This document shows positions 24,188-36,165 of a stretch of DNA of 64,000 nucleotides, piece after piece (position 1 is the first letter of the stretch; each line of letters starts with the position of its first letter). Below the pieces are notes generated by a model. The model made no database searches. It was not told the origin of the DNA and worked only from the letters and a program-made list of their open reading frames with translations. The stretch is taken from positions 216,717-280,716 of the forward strand of contig JH720332.1 in NCBI GenBank assembly GCA_000231825.2. The letters run 5' to 3'. Source of the stretch: Tetrahymena elliotti 4EA. Taxonomy: Eukaryota; Ciliophora; Oligohymenophorea; Hymenostomatida; Tetrahymenidae. The translations under genes and the position numbers were made by a program.

Positions 24188-26963
24188 ATGAATAGTTTTT
24201 TAGAAGATAGCATGCTTTCATCTATTAAGGTGAAGGGTTGTTAGAAAGATAAGGAAGTTAAATTTGGAGAAGCAGGAGGAGGTGGTGATGAAGATTAAAA
24301 TGATTCCCATTAATTTAATCCTTTAAATTAGATAGCAAAAAATATAAGTTATCAAACTCGATAGGCTGAATCAGAAGTAGAAGATAATAGTAATAATGGC
24401 GAAATGAATAATGAAAATGACAGTAAACTCAAAAAACACTCTCATGTCTTTCTGAGTTCTGATAGATAGCCATAAATACATGAGAAATATTTAAGATAAT
24501 ACACAAAAGAGTATGGTTATTTATCAGATTCAAATGATGATATATAGCACGAGGAAAGATCTCTTAGACTTTGTTAGTTTCTTCTACTATTAGATAATAG
24601 CCCAAGTAATTTATTTAGAGGCTTAAATGAAATTCAAGTCAAAAGGACAGACACATAGCAGCTATTAATGTATTCAAATATAGCTGAAATCAAAAAGAAG
24701 CTAAGTAACTCAGAGAAACTTGAAGAAATAGATAAAAATACTTCTGTAATACTTGATTCATACACAATTAATAATGTAGAAGGAGATTAATAGAATAAGA
24801 GCAACTTTAACATTCAATCAAACAGGTTAATTTTAGAAGATTGGCAGCAATTTAATATGCAAACATAGGATAAACCTCCAAAATTTATGAATAAGACCCA
24901 CTCTATACTGAGAAGTCTTTCATTTAATGAGAAAGACTTGTAGTAAGACAAAAGTAATAAAAAATTTATTCGCTCCAACTCGTATGAGATATAAAGAAGT
25001 CTTACTTCCAAAGGGTTATTTTAATAAAAACAAACCTTAAGAGTTTTTATCAATAAATTCATAAAAGAAAAAAGAAAATGTTTATAAGACAATAAAAATA
25101 AAAAAGAAGTGTTTTTTAAACTTAAAAGTATGAGAGAGTTAGATTACTCCTTAACAGAAAATAAAAAACAGATTCGCCGGGTCTCTCAATTTAAATTATA
25201 AGTAAAATTTTTCATTCAAACTAACCAGTTTAATTTATTCAAAAATACTAGTCCAATTTGCAGCTCATCTCTCTTCTGGGACAACTTAAAATGATTTCCA
25301 GAGACACCATATTTCTTTAACAAATCGTGAGTTTTTTTTATCATTTTCAATTTAAGAAATTGTTTAAAGAGTTTTAGCTTTTTTGTTGATTTCTGCTAAA
25401 TTTTATTTAACTTAACAATATAGAGATTTCATATTCTTGAGCTGATTAATATTATAATTGATTTCTTAGAGATGCCTCCAATGCGGTTAATTAGTGAGTA
25501 ATTTAAATAAATATATGATAAATTTGAGAATGTAGAAAGACACGTAAGAAATTAAATTAAAAAAACGCATTCATTTAATTAAATTAATTTCACAAAATAA
25601 TAGATCTAGTCTAGAATTCATAGACCAAGGCATAGTGGGCTATCTCATAATAAATTAAGAGGAAATTAATAATATGATACAGATACCAAAAAATAAGGGG
25701 TCTTGAATCTGTCTTCTTCTTTGTCAATAACAGATGATAATTTGTCTATAAGCGAGAATGATTATCGAACAAACAGCGAAAACAGCACACCAGTAGCTAA
25801 GTTTAATGATGGAACTGGAAAAAACTATTAAAAGAGTAAGTTCCACTAATCTAAAAGACTGAATGATCAAGACGGCACATAAAACACCTTAGATCCCCCC
25901 AATATTTTTAACTTTAATTAAACTGATTAATACAAACCTGATGAACTTGCTAACAAATAAGAAAAATAAAAAAAAGAAAAATAATTTGCCATGTAATTTG
26001 TTAAAAATTATGTTTAAAATTACTAATTAATTTATTTTTATAAACAAAAAGTCTATTAGAGAAAATAAAAAATGTATTCAGTGAACTACTCTACATTTAT
26101 AACTATTTTCGCATAACAGATTTAATTTATATGGAAGAGGAACATTCTACTCAATATATGTATTCGAGTACTCCAATGCGATCTTAAAAACTTAGCAAAG
26201 TACTCAAACTTGGAGAAACTATATTTAGTTCACATAATATCCAAGACTATATTTAGTAAGGAAAAACATAAGAATTGATTGATTCACCTAGAGATAATGG
26301 TCAAAGTTAATTTATTTTTGAGGATATGAATAACTCTCATAAAAAAAGTTAATCGATTCTGAACTCACCAAAAGAAAATTTGTACAGCGATGCCTAAGAT
26401 AGCGTCAACTTAAGCAACACACCAGGAGGAGCAATGCTTATGAGCGTCCAGTGTTAATCATAGTAAACTCCAAATAATAGAAATCTTTCAGATAGATTTT
26501 TGCCATTATATAATATTTTGAGATAAATAAAAACTCTCGATTTGTTTTAAAAAGTTTTAGAAGATGAAGATAAAATTAAAAACATTGATATTTTAAGTAA
26601 CTCTAGTTTAATTTATTTTTTATACTTAAGTAAATGTTTTATTCAAAAATAGGAAAATTAGAAGATGTGCTATAAACGAAAGAAATAAATAGCAATCTTA
26701 GAATAAAAATGATAAGACTTAAAAACTTAATGATTGCTGATGATTCTGATTTTTAGGAACTCTACTTAGTGATAAAAAATAAATATAATTAGTGGAAACT
26801 CAAAAGATGGTTTACTAATTATAAAAAAAGAAAAACCTAATTGTAAAAAGCTTAACTCTTAGAAAATATGCAAAGTAAAAAAATTATTTGCAGAATTTGT
26901 GAAAAAGAAATTCTCATGACAAACTTGAAAAAGCATTCACTGAATTGTAACTTTTTTTAATGA
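24188..26963 (+). CDS. Protein with C-terminal IRE-type zinc finger, 837 aa, 5 exons
   Basis: Exons 24188-25201, 25252-25326, 25424-25992, 26052-26596 and 26653-26963 join in phase to 838 codons. The N-terminal 340 residues are Ser/Asn/Glu-rich with a Gly run near residue 33. Helical segments follow (ISLLGQLKMISRDTIFLQQ, LELINIIIDFLEMPP, LLEKIKNVFSELLYIYNYF). The last 30 residues form a C-x2-C-x12-H-x4-C finger: IICRICEKEI, then LKKHSLNC. From memory this matches the ICRIC...EEHS..C finger that lies before the kinase domain in plant IRE-family AGC kinases, but here the protein stops eight residues... shortly after the finger and has no kinase domain. A kinase of that type is encoded 4.1 kb downstream (31069). 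Function is inferred only as regulatory or scaffolding. Confidence 0.8.
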
Positions 26964-27360
26964 TTTTTTTTTAATTGAATGAAAATTATTCAAAGTTTTT
27001 TGATTAATTTATTTACCTATAATTTAATAAAACTATAAAAATAAATTATCATAAATTATTTTAATTTTCTTTTATCAGTTTTAAAGCAATAAAAATTCTT
27101 TAAATCCTTTTAATTTTTTAATGAAAATTCAAAGTTTTATAATAGATTTAATTTTTCTTGCTTATTTATTGATGATCGATTTTTAATTTATATCATTTAT
27201 AATTAAAGGTAAACAGTTGAATGATTTAAATTAATAGTTGAAAATTCAAATAAAAGAAATGAATTCATGTTTGTTTTACTTTTTTTAGTAGAACAGAGAA
27301 CTTTAGGTTTAATACACTTTGATACAAAAGAATTTAGAAAAAATGATATAAAACTAATAA
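26964..27360. other. Intergenic spacer
   Basis: About 400 bp of AT-rich DNA between two co-directional genes. No site was recognised. Confidence 0.5.
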
Positions 27361-30300
27361 ATGCTTGTGGATTCTAGAAAGAATAAAAATATAATTAACA
27401 ATACTGAAACTGATAGCTAAAGTTCATTAGATGGTACAAATCTTTTGAAAAGTGAGAGTGTTGTTAATCCGGAAAAAAGAAAATCCATTTACTTTTAAAG
27501 AAGGAATACTTGCGCTGTTTCACATACATTAAATAAGTTTGGATTCTAAGCAAATAATATAAAAAATTTAGTTACAAATAAAAATTTAGACTCTGAAACA
27601 TAAACAATAGTTGAAGATAAAGAAAAAGATGATATAGATACTATGACATCTTTTAACAAAGATTTAAAAATAGCATCTAATAGTGATCATTAATCAAAAG
27701 AATAAACTTCAAATTAAATTATTGAAGAATAAAGTGAGTCCATTTAGCTATAAGTTATTAACAAACCAATTTACTAAAGTAAAAAATTAAGTAAAAATGC
27801 CTCTATTAATATCACTGAATAAGCAGAAGAAAGTGAAGACTATTTTTCAAGTTCTTAACCTAACTTTCACATTGCTGGCAAAAGTTCTGGGTCTATTAAA
27901 TCTAATAATGACATCAAATCATAATAGGGAGATAAAATTATCAAAAAATTACCTGATATTGAAGAGGAAGAAATTTCCAGTCCAATGGTAAAAAAGGAGA
28001 AAATTCAAATAATTATTCATAAAAACTCTGAAATATAAGAAATCAGAGAATCCTTATTAAATTAAAAATCTGCTTCAAATTTAGACAAAAAAGATTTATC
28101 TTTTGAATATAAAAATTAAAATGCTTCTTGGTACAGTGCTGGAAGCATTTTAGGTAAAACAAAATTAAGTGATTCAGATGAAAATTTAAGAGATAAGATC
28201 AATTCAAATCTTGCTCAAACATGTTCTGGTATTTTCAAATCAAGTTATAAAGAAGAAAATAGTAAAGAGAATGAGTCTTATTGTGAGGAAGAAAAATCTA
28301 CCTAACCTAAAGTGAATGATTTGAAAATTAAACCTTCAAGCAGTAAATAGCTTAACTTAATTACACAAAATTCAGATGAATCTATTTCATTGAATTCAAT
28401 TCAATTGTAGCTATCATGTAACAATAGATAAGTTTAATTTTTTGATCATTTTAGTAATGATGAAAGTGAAAATATCTTAAAGGAAATCCTTCACTAAACC
28501 AAATAAGATGAGGAATTAAATAAATAGCTTTAAAAATATTTAAATGATAAAAATGAAAATTGTGAGAAATTGATCTTTCTTAATGAAGAATAACAAAAAG
28601 TATTAGAAGGAGTGTTTTAAAAATTGAGTAATGAACACAAAAATAAATTGCTTAATTTATTACCTATAATAAGTAATTAGGCTAGTGGAGAGAAAAATAG
28701 CATCAATTGGTTATAGAATATGTCAATGGATAAATCTTTAAACTGTTGCAATGAAGAAACGATTTCACTAAATAAAGCTCATGATCATAATAGTATTCAT
28801 CAAGTTTTGAGTTGCTTGAAGAATAAATAAAATTTCAATAGTAATCATCACTAGAAAGGAGATGAAGAAAAAGGAATGAATAATCATTTTCTAAGTAGAT
28901 TGCATGTTCATTTTCCAGATATTCCACTTCAAACTATTTAAGAACAAAAGATTGAAAATGAAAATTAAGATGGAAGTTGTAAACAAACTTAAAATAATGA
29001 TGTTTAGAGCAATGGATTTTTGAATGAAGAAACTGAATAAATTAAATAATTTAATTATGGTTTTGGATATCATGATTTTTCAGTCACATCTTTGTCTTCA
29101 TCATTAAGTGAGGTAGATTTAATGGTGGCTGATTTTTTTAAAAAAATTCAGATTAAAAATGAAAAGGAGAGAAATTTTATTCAGCAAATCGAGAAAGATT
29201 CCAAAAACAGCTCAGATGCTAATTTTCTTGGCAGTCAGTGGGTCTTTTCTTAAGAATTTTCCCCAAAAGGAAATAAATTTTGGTAATAGCACTCATGCTT
29301 TTAAGAAACTCTCAATTTCATTGATTCTAACTTGATCTCAAACTAAATTTAATAAAAGCACTAACATATTGAAAATTAATTCATTGGTGATAAAGACAGC
29401 ATTTAGCAAACAAATACTTACTCATAAAATGAAAAAATCTAAACGAAAGATCAAAATGAATGCAACATAGAAATAAAAAATTAAACTTTGGCTAATATAG
29501 AGAATAAAGAGCAGTCCAACATTGATCAAACTTATAGTGAAAGTATAAATCTTATTTCTCTTAATTAAAATGTTATGAACCATGCAGTTTAAGACAAAAA
29601 CTAACAAGAATCTACTTAAGTACTCCAAGATAAAGCCAAAAAAATAGCTTTATAGAGACTGGTTTCTATTGACTGCTCATCATAAAACTCTTCAAATTCT
29701 AATTTTTCAAATCAATTATCTAATAAATAAGTAGAAAGCTAATCAATATGCTTAAGCAAAAAAAGTATAAAAAACAGTCATTCAAACATTTAGAGTAGCA
29801 ATTAATAGAAAAGCAATGGAGAAAAATCACCAGAAACTCCTTTAAGACCACCAAATCTATTTTAGTCTAGAAAATCTATTAGAATGAACACAATAGATAT
29901 AGTGACTAATGAGTTGAATGATTGCTTTCATACAAGCAGTTAATCAATTAAAGAGAATTTTTTATGTAATGATATCATGTAATTAAGTGATGAGAAGTCA
30001 GGGAATTATAAGAATAAAGAGAAAAATGGATCTTCCTCTCCAAGATCTCCTTCAGGAAGTTAAGGAAATTCTAGCTTTTCTTAAGCTTAAGGTTTGATGA
30101 GATAAACATCTATGAGTAAAAGCTCACAGCAAAAGTCTATTTTTGGATAAAAATTTTGTAGATTAAAAAGTGAGAGCTTAAATTAATCCGATGATGATAT
30201 GACTTAGTCTGAATATGTTGACTAAGTTCCTGATCTCTCAACTTAAGTTTTAATAAAGTTTAGACATAATTAAAAAAAATAATATTTATAATCATAAGAA

Positions 30301-30816
30301 AATAATGATGAAAATTAAATAGATTATGATGAAAGCGATTTCTAATAAATAACTGACTAAGCTCATCAACAAATAAATACAGAAATTGGTAATACTTAAT
30401 CAGATAATGCATAGAAAAGTTAACAGAGTAGTGATAAATCTAATAAAAATAATAAAAAAAACAGTATCTCACTTATTAAGTTAAAAAAAACCCAAATAAA
30501 TAATTATTTGGAAGGTGATCATAAAAGTGAGGAAAAGTTAGAAGCAGAAGATGTAAGCTATATTTCTAAATCTTCTTCCTCCTCTTCATCTGAGCCATCT
30601 TCTTCCCAATATGATAGTAGCAGTAGCAGTAATAATGATAGTTTTTCTGATAATGATAGCCCCACCAATTAAAAAAAGAGTAAAATCTCTAAAACTCCTT
30701 AAACAAATCGCAGACAACTTTAAATCAAGAAATAAATAAGTAAACCAACATTTTTTACAATAAAAAACAAACATACTTTTGAGAGCTTTAAATCAAATTT
30801 CTTTTTAATATAATGA
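27361..30816 (+). CDS. Hypothetical Ser/Asn/Lys-rich protein, 1151 aa, single exon
   Basis: A single 1152-codon frame runs from ATG at 27361 to TGA at 30814. The absence of TGA over 3.4 kb is strong evidence for a gene. The protein is hydrophilic and probably largely disordered: many Ser, Asn, Glu, Lys and Gln, acidic clusters, and a polyserine tract near residues 1068-1100 (SSSSSSSEPSSS...SSSSSNNDS) followed by a basic tail. Short helical pieces occur near residues 365-430 (LKEILHQTKQDEELNKQLQK). Many SP/TP sites (ETPLRPP, SPRSPSGS) suggest phosphorylation, which is inference. No family was recognised. It sits between the finger-protein gene and the kinase gene on the same strand. Confidence 0.8.
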
Positions 30817-31068
30817 TATGGGATTTTTAACTAAATATTTTAAATTTTAAATCAATGTAAATTTTATTCTACACATCAACATAAACTAAAGGGGTGGAGG
30901 GGTCTAATTTAAGAATTTGTAAAAAATAAAAATCATTTTATTGAAACTAGGTCTCTTTAAAAAAATAAAGAATAAAATTTTTTTACAGTTTTATCCTCCT
31001 TTTAACTTGATTAAAATTTATAAAATAAACTTGGATTTTAAAATGTTAAAGTAAAATATTAATTAAAA

Positions 31069-34000
31069 ATGAATTATAATTTTTATAAATTAGAGAGTTA
31101 AAAGAAAGAGAGTATAATTGACAATAGCTTAAAAGCTAAAGAATTGAATTCACCTTTGACTCCAATACCTTAAAGAAGTTTGATGAGGAGATCAAGTTTA
31201 CCTCTTCATTTGATTATGGATTTAAGAAATAATGGAAGTAAGTCTGAGATTTAAAAAGACATTGTTCAACTTTCTACTAACTTTGAAATAAAAATAAAAT
31301 AACATGAAAAATACCAATGCCAAACAAAACTTAGAATAACGGATCTTGTATAGAGTCTTGGAAAAATTTTCATAGTTTAAGACTTCAAATCAACTGCTCA
31401 ATGTATTTCTTTAGAACTAATTTAAAAATATTTTAAAATAATTTTATAAATTCAAGAAAAAATGCAATGCCTGACTGAAAATGAGAAAAGAATTGAATTT
31501 CTTTTAAAGAAATTATCTTTATGCACATTTAAAAATAAAGTTTAGGAGATTGTGAAGTTGTTCAATGTAAGAATTAACCTAAAATTATTTTTATTAAATT
31601 TTCATTTTTTATTTAATAGGAAAGATACAAATTAATTTAATAAATTGAACAAGTAGAGAAAGCAATATTGACTACAATTTATCATGAAAAGAAAAAAGAA
31701 ACTGGAGAATAAAGTGATCATTCAGTTGATGACTCTGAACCTAAATCTCCAAAGATTATATAAAACAAAAGAAGGCTGGCAAGATCAGGAACTTTTAATG
31801 GAGCAAAGCATAATAATCTTAAAATAAGCTTGGATCATAGGACATCTATTGATAGTATTTTATAGCATAAGTTTAATCATCCTCCTACATTCGAAAATAA
31901 AGAAACCAAACAAATTATAAATGAAATTACATCTTAAGAAGATCACTAAGACAGCTCAACCAGCCCATCAAGAAAAAGAAGTTCTGATTTAATTAAAAAT
32001 AGAAAAATCAAAACACCCTAATAAGGAATCACTGAAAGAAGAAGTTCTCATCACAGAATTAATTTCGACAATATGCTCAGTCTACAAATCGAAAAAGAAG
32101 AAGATTAAAAAATTGAGATCCTAGATGAAATTCTTTACAAAAACTGTGGTTACAGCTCAGATGGTATTTTAGATAATCCCTATTCATCTTGTGCACACAA
32201 AGAAAAGCCAGACAAGGAGACTGAGTAAAATAATTTACATTCTTTTGTTAAATAAATTCATTGAAACATTTTAGTTAAAGATTTTGCTTTTTATTAGGAA
32301 AAATAGTGTTGGAATCAAAGATTTTGACTTTTTAAAGCTTATAAGCAAAGGTGCTTTTGGCAGAGTTTGGCTTGTAAAGAAAAAAAATACTGAGGATATT
32401 TATGCAATGAAAATTGTTAATTTTGCAGAAAAGGTAAATAAATTTTGTTTATTTTATGTGTTTGAAGCAACATGTTGATTATTAAACATTTATTTAAAAT
32501 TAATTTTAAAAGATGAATAAGAATCACTTGGATTCATTGAAAAAAGAAAATGAAATTTTGTCAAAAGTTCAGGGAGATTATGTAGTTAAGGCTGTTTATA
32601 CTTTTACCCATGAATCATATATATGTTTTGTAATGGAATACATGATAGGAGGGGATTTAGGATCAATAATATCTACTTATGGAGTTTTAGAAGAATCAGT
32701 AGCTAAATTTTACATTGCAGAAATAGTTTTGGCTATTTATAATCTTCATTAAATAGGTAAATAATATTGATTTAGTTTATTGAATTAATAAAAAATGTTA
32801 TTATCATATTTGAATTAAATATTTTGTTTATAAAAGGTATTATTCATCGTGATCTTAAACCAGATAATTTGCTGTTAGATAGTTAAGGCCATTTAAAATT
32901 AACTGATTTTGGTCTTTCTGATATGGGTTTGCAAAGGAGAAATAAAACAGCTAGTGAAAGAAAAAAAGAAAAACTTAAAATTTTCAACAATTTATAAAAA
33001 AATAACAAAGTATTTTAGAAGGTAATTTCATTAAAAGAATAAATTTAAAATGAATTAACTAGTTAATATTTTAACAGTTTGATGACAGAATTAATCAAAA
33101 TGATAAGATAGATAAATAAAAAAAGCCAATTCGCCAAGAAATCCTAGAAATGAAAAAGAATGTGGATAGCTTAAATATATTAAGGCTTAATAATAAAAAA
33201 TCAAAACCTGCTAATAGAATTATAGGTACTCCTGATTATATTGCACCTGAAATATTAAATGGAGAAGGTCTTTAAAATCCTGCTATTGATTGGTGGAGTG
33301 TTGGTGTTATGCTATTTGAACTTTTAATAGGTAATTCGTTTCTTTTGTCTTAGGAATAAGTTATTAAAAAAATTATTTAATTAAAAATAGGAATACCTCC
33401 ATTTAATGATGATAGTGTTGAAAAGATTTTTGATAATATCAAAGTAATATTTATTTTTTTAATAAAAATTTTGAATAATTTTATTTTCAAATAGAATTAC
33501 AGAATAGCTTGGGATTAAATTCCTGTTGGAGATGGAGAAGATGAAGTTAGCCAAAAATCAGTCAATTTAATTAAAAAACTAATGCATCCTGATCCTAAAT
33601 AGAGACTTGGCTCACAAGGAATACTTTAAATATAATCCGATCCCTTCTTTGTAGGTATAGATTGGAGTAATTTGAAGAAAATGCCAGCACCAATTATTCC
33701 AGAAGTAAAAAACATCTTTGACACTAGCAATTTCGATAAAGACAAGGTCTATTAAGAAGGAGAGCAAATAGATCCTTTCTTTGGACTTCCAAAAGGAATA
33801 GAAACAGTAATTCATCTATCATTTATTTTTACTTATTTCTTTAACAAATTTTTTGGTTATTGATTTAAATATTTTAAATTTTCATACAATTGTTTTATTT
33901 TTTAATTTTAAACATAATAAATTTATTTTTTAACAAGGTCAATGAAGCTAAAAAGTTACTTGATAAAACTGGTTTTTCTGTAAAAAGATATGATGTCTTA

Positions 34001-34347
34001 TTTGAAGAGAACCAAAAGCACATTGAGAAAGAGGAGATATAAATGTAATTAAATTTAGAGAGTAATTCTATTTTAAAGTTTTAATTTATTACAGTTAGAA
34101 AATGGTAAAACAACTCTAAGAATAAGAAAAAGAAATAGAAAAGCTAGAAAACGAATGTGGAGCAGATGATAGTAGCGATGAAACAAATTTTCATGAAATA
34201 GATAATATTTTATCAAGAAAAAAGACCCTTTCTAATTCTTCTTGCATAACCAAATCTTCTTCAAGCTGTCATAAAAAGAATAGTACTGATTTTAGTCCCT
34301 TTTTAGAAAGTACGATATCTAAAATAAAAGCATTTGAGCCATTATGA
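31069..34347 (+). CDS. AGC-family Ser/Thr protein kinase, IRE/MAST-like, 881 aa, 10 exons
   Basis: Exons 31069-31566, 31620-32224, 32298-32433, 32513-32756, 32837-33021, 33078-33330, 33391-33443, 33495-33806, 33938-34044 and 34095-34347 join in phase to 882 codons. The kinase domain starts near residue 370: glycine loop [11 protein letters not shown], catalytic Lys in [27 protein letters not shown], then about 80 residues of basic insert before [26 protein letters not shown] and IPPFNDDS. All catalytic residues are present. The AGC extension follows ([19 protein letters not shown]). DFGLS.xGL, the insert before GTPDY and the DNI motif are features of IRE, MAST and Rim15-type kinases. The N-terminus (residues 1-360) is helical then Ser-rich and lacks the IRE zinc finger, which is in the separate gene at 24188. 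A charged C-terminal coiled coil follows the kinase domain. Confidence 0.92.
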
Positions 34348-35379
34348 AATTGCATACGAAAAATAAACATTAAATTAACTAAACATAATTATAAAAACCA
34401 AATAAATTTCTAATTTAAGATGGTTTAACAGAATAAACACAGAAAGAGAGAGACTAACTATTCAAAATAATAAATTTATTTTAATAAAAACAAACTAATT
34501 TAATATAAAATATTTCTTTTTAAAATAAACAAAATATATTAAATGATTTCTTAAAATTATTTTTAAATTTAAAAACAAAAATTTAAACCTATAACAATAT
34601 TATAATAATAATAATAATATATTTACTCAATAACTTAAAATATATAATTTGTATATTTATTTTTCAGTAATCATCATAAACAAAAATCTTCAATACTTAA
34701 CTTTAATTTTTCTCTATTTACTAATTTTCATCAGAAAAAGAATAAAATTAAAATTAAACTTTTCAAGACTTTTTTACCTTTTTACAATTCTTATATTACC
34801 AAATCAAATGCTAAGAGCAATTTAATTTCTTAACAAGAATTTCTTGAAATATTGTAAATTCTCATCTATTAGTAGTATCTCTTTAAATCTTAAATGAAAA
34901 CAAAATTTTTTTTTCTAATTAGTAACAAAAAATTAGATTTTAATCTTAGGCTGGTGGTAGTAAAATATGAGAATTTAAGGTATCTAATATATCTTAACAT
35001 TTTTTAAATAAATTAATTTTATAAAAATATATTTAATTATAATATTGTTTTTAACGAATTTAATTAGATAAAAAATTAAGATAAAATATCAAGAATGAAT
35101 GAAAATATTAAGAATCTTTTTTTATCTTGAATAGCATTAGTAATTATTCATTGATGAATTTTAAAAAAAAATTATTTAACAAAACTGTTGATAATTTAAA
35201 TTAAAAGATTTCTCATGTAAAAAAGCTAATAACTTTTTAATTACTTTTAAAATAAAAAAATTTCTTTTGAATGGCTTTATTACTTTTCTGTAACTAAAAT
35301 TAGTTTGAATGGATTTAATTAAAGATTTAAAATTCATCCAAATAAATATTGTAAAAATACATTTCAAAAAAGGATTGTT
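34348..35379. other. Intergenic, AT-rich
   Basis: Contains a short (ATA)n tract at about 34600-34620. No gene was recognised. Confidence 0.5.
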
Positions 35380-36110
35380 TGTGATGTTATTACAAGGTAT
35401 TTTGATTAAAATAATGTTTTTCTAGTTAAAGTTTAGGTTATTTATTTTTTCACAAATGCTTTAATAATTTTACTATGAAAAGTTTTATAATTTGAATTAT
35501 CAAGGATATTACGTAATGATAATTTAGAACATCAATTGTTATCAAAAAAGCATACTTGAAGGCGTATTATTTTATATCAAGCATAATTCAGATAAACTTT
35601 AAGTTTTATGTAGATGCTTTTCTTGATTTATTTCTTTATGATGTTTAACTTTGTTAAGAAGACTCTTTTTCATGCAAAACCTAAGGAGATATGAAGATTA
35701 TAGTGTGTTTTAACTGAAAGGAAAATTTTGTGTAAAATAGATAGCTTTTTCACTGATAGATGCTGCTAGATGATGAAATAGATTTTAAAAAATCTTTGAG
35801 TGAAATGAAAATATGTTAAATAATTTAAAGGAAGCATCAAATGATGAATTATAATGAGATGTCATCAGTTATTGCATCAAAACATTGAAATTGACTAAAG
35901 AAAGTGATGTAATTGTGATTAAGAAATTTAATAAATAATTTGAATTTAAAAATTTAATTAAAGGTGTTGGTTATCAAAATTTGATGAGAAATAAGAAGAA
36001 GAGAAGGGAAGTTATATACAGAATATATAGACTGTGATTTTATATACACATTCGAAATAAGTCTTAAATAGCATGAGAATGGAGAATGGGAAAGTATTTT
36101 TATTTATATC
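35380..36110 (+). pseudogene. Frame-broken coding relic of unknown family
   Basis: Protein-like segments appear in succession but in different plus-strand frames: MQNLRRYEDYSVFQLKGKF (from about 35673), LLDDEIDFKKSLSEMKI (from about 35763), and DVISYCIKTLKLTKESDVIV running on to FKNLIKGVGYQNLMRNKKKR (about 35860-36025), with TGA codons between them. No GT...AG pairs join them sensibly. The composition (Asp, Glu, Arg, Gly, Cys) is unlike spacer. The simplest reading is a decayed gene lying tail-to-tail with the LRR gene. The family is not recognised. Confidence 0.35.
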
Positions 36111-36165
36111 ATTTTTATAGCGTTTAAAATGGTTTAAAGAATCAAAAAAGTTTTCATGTTTTTAA

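Noticed and set aside
30888..30905. G-rich run (aggggtggagggg) as telomere-like or G-quadruplex
   Set aside because: Only two G4 runs and no GGGGTT repeat; not telomeric and too short for a quadruplex.
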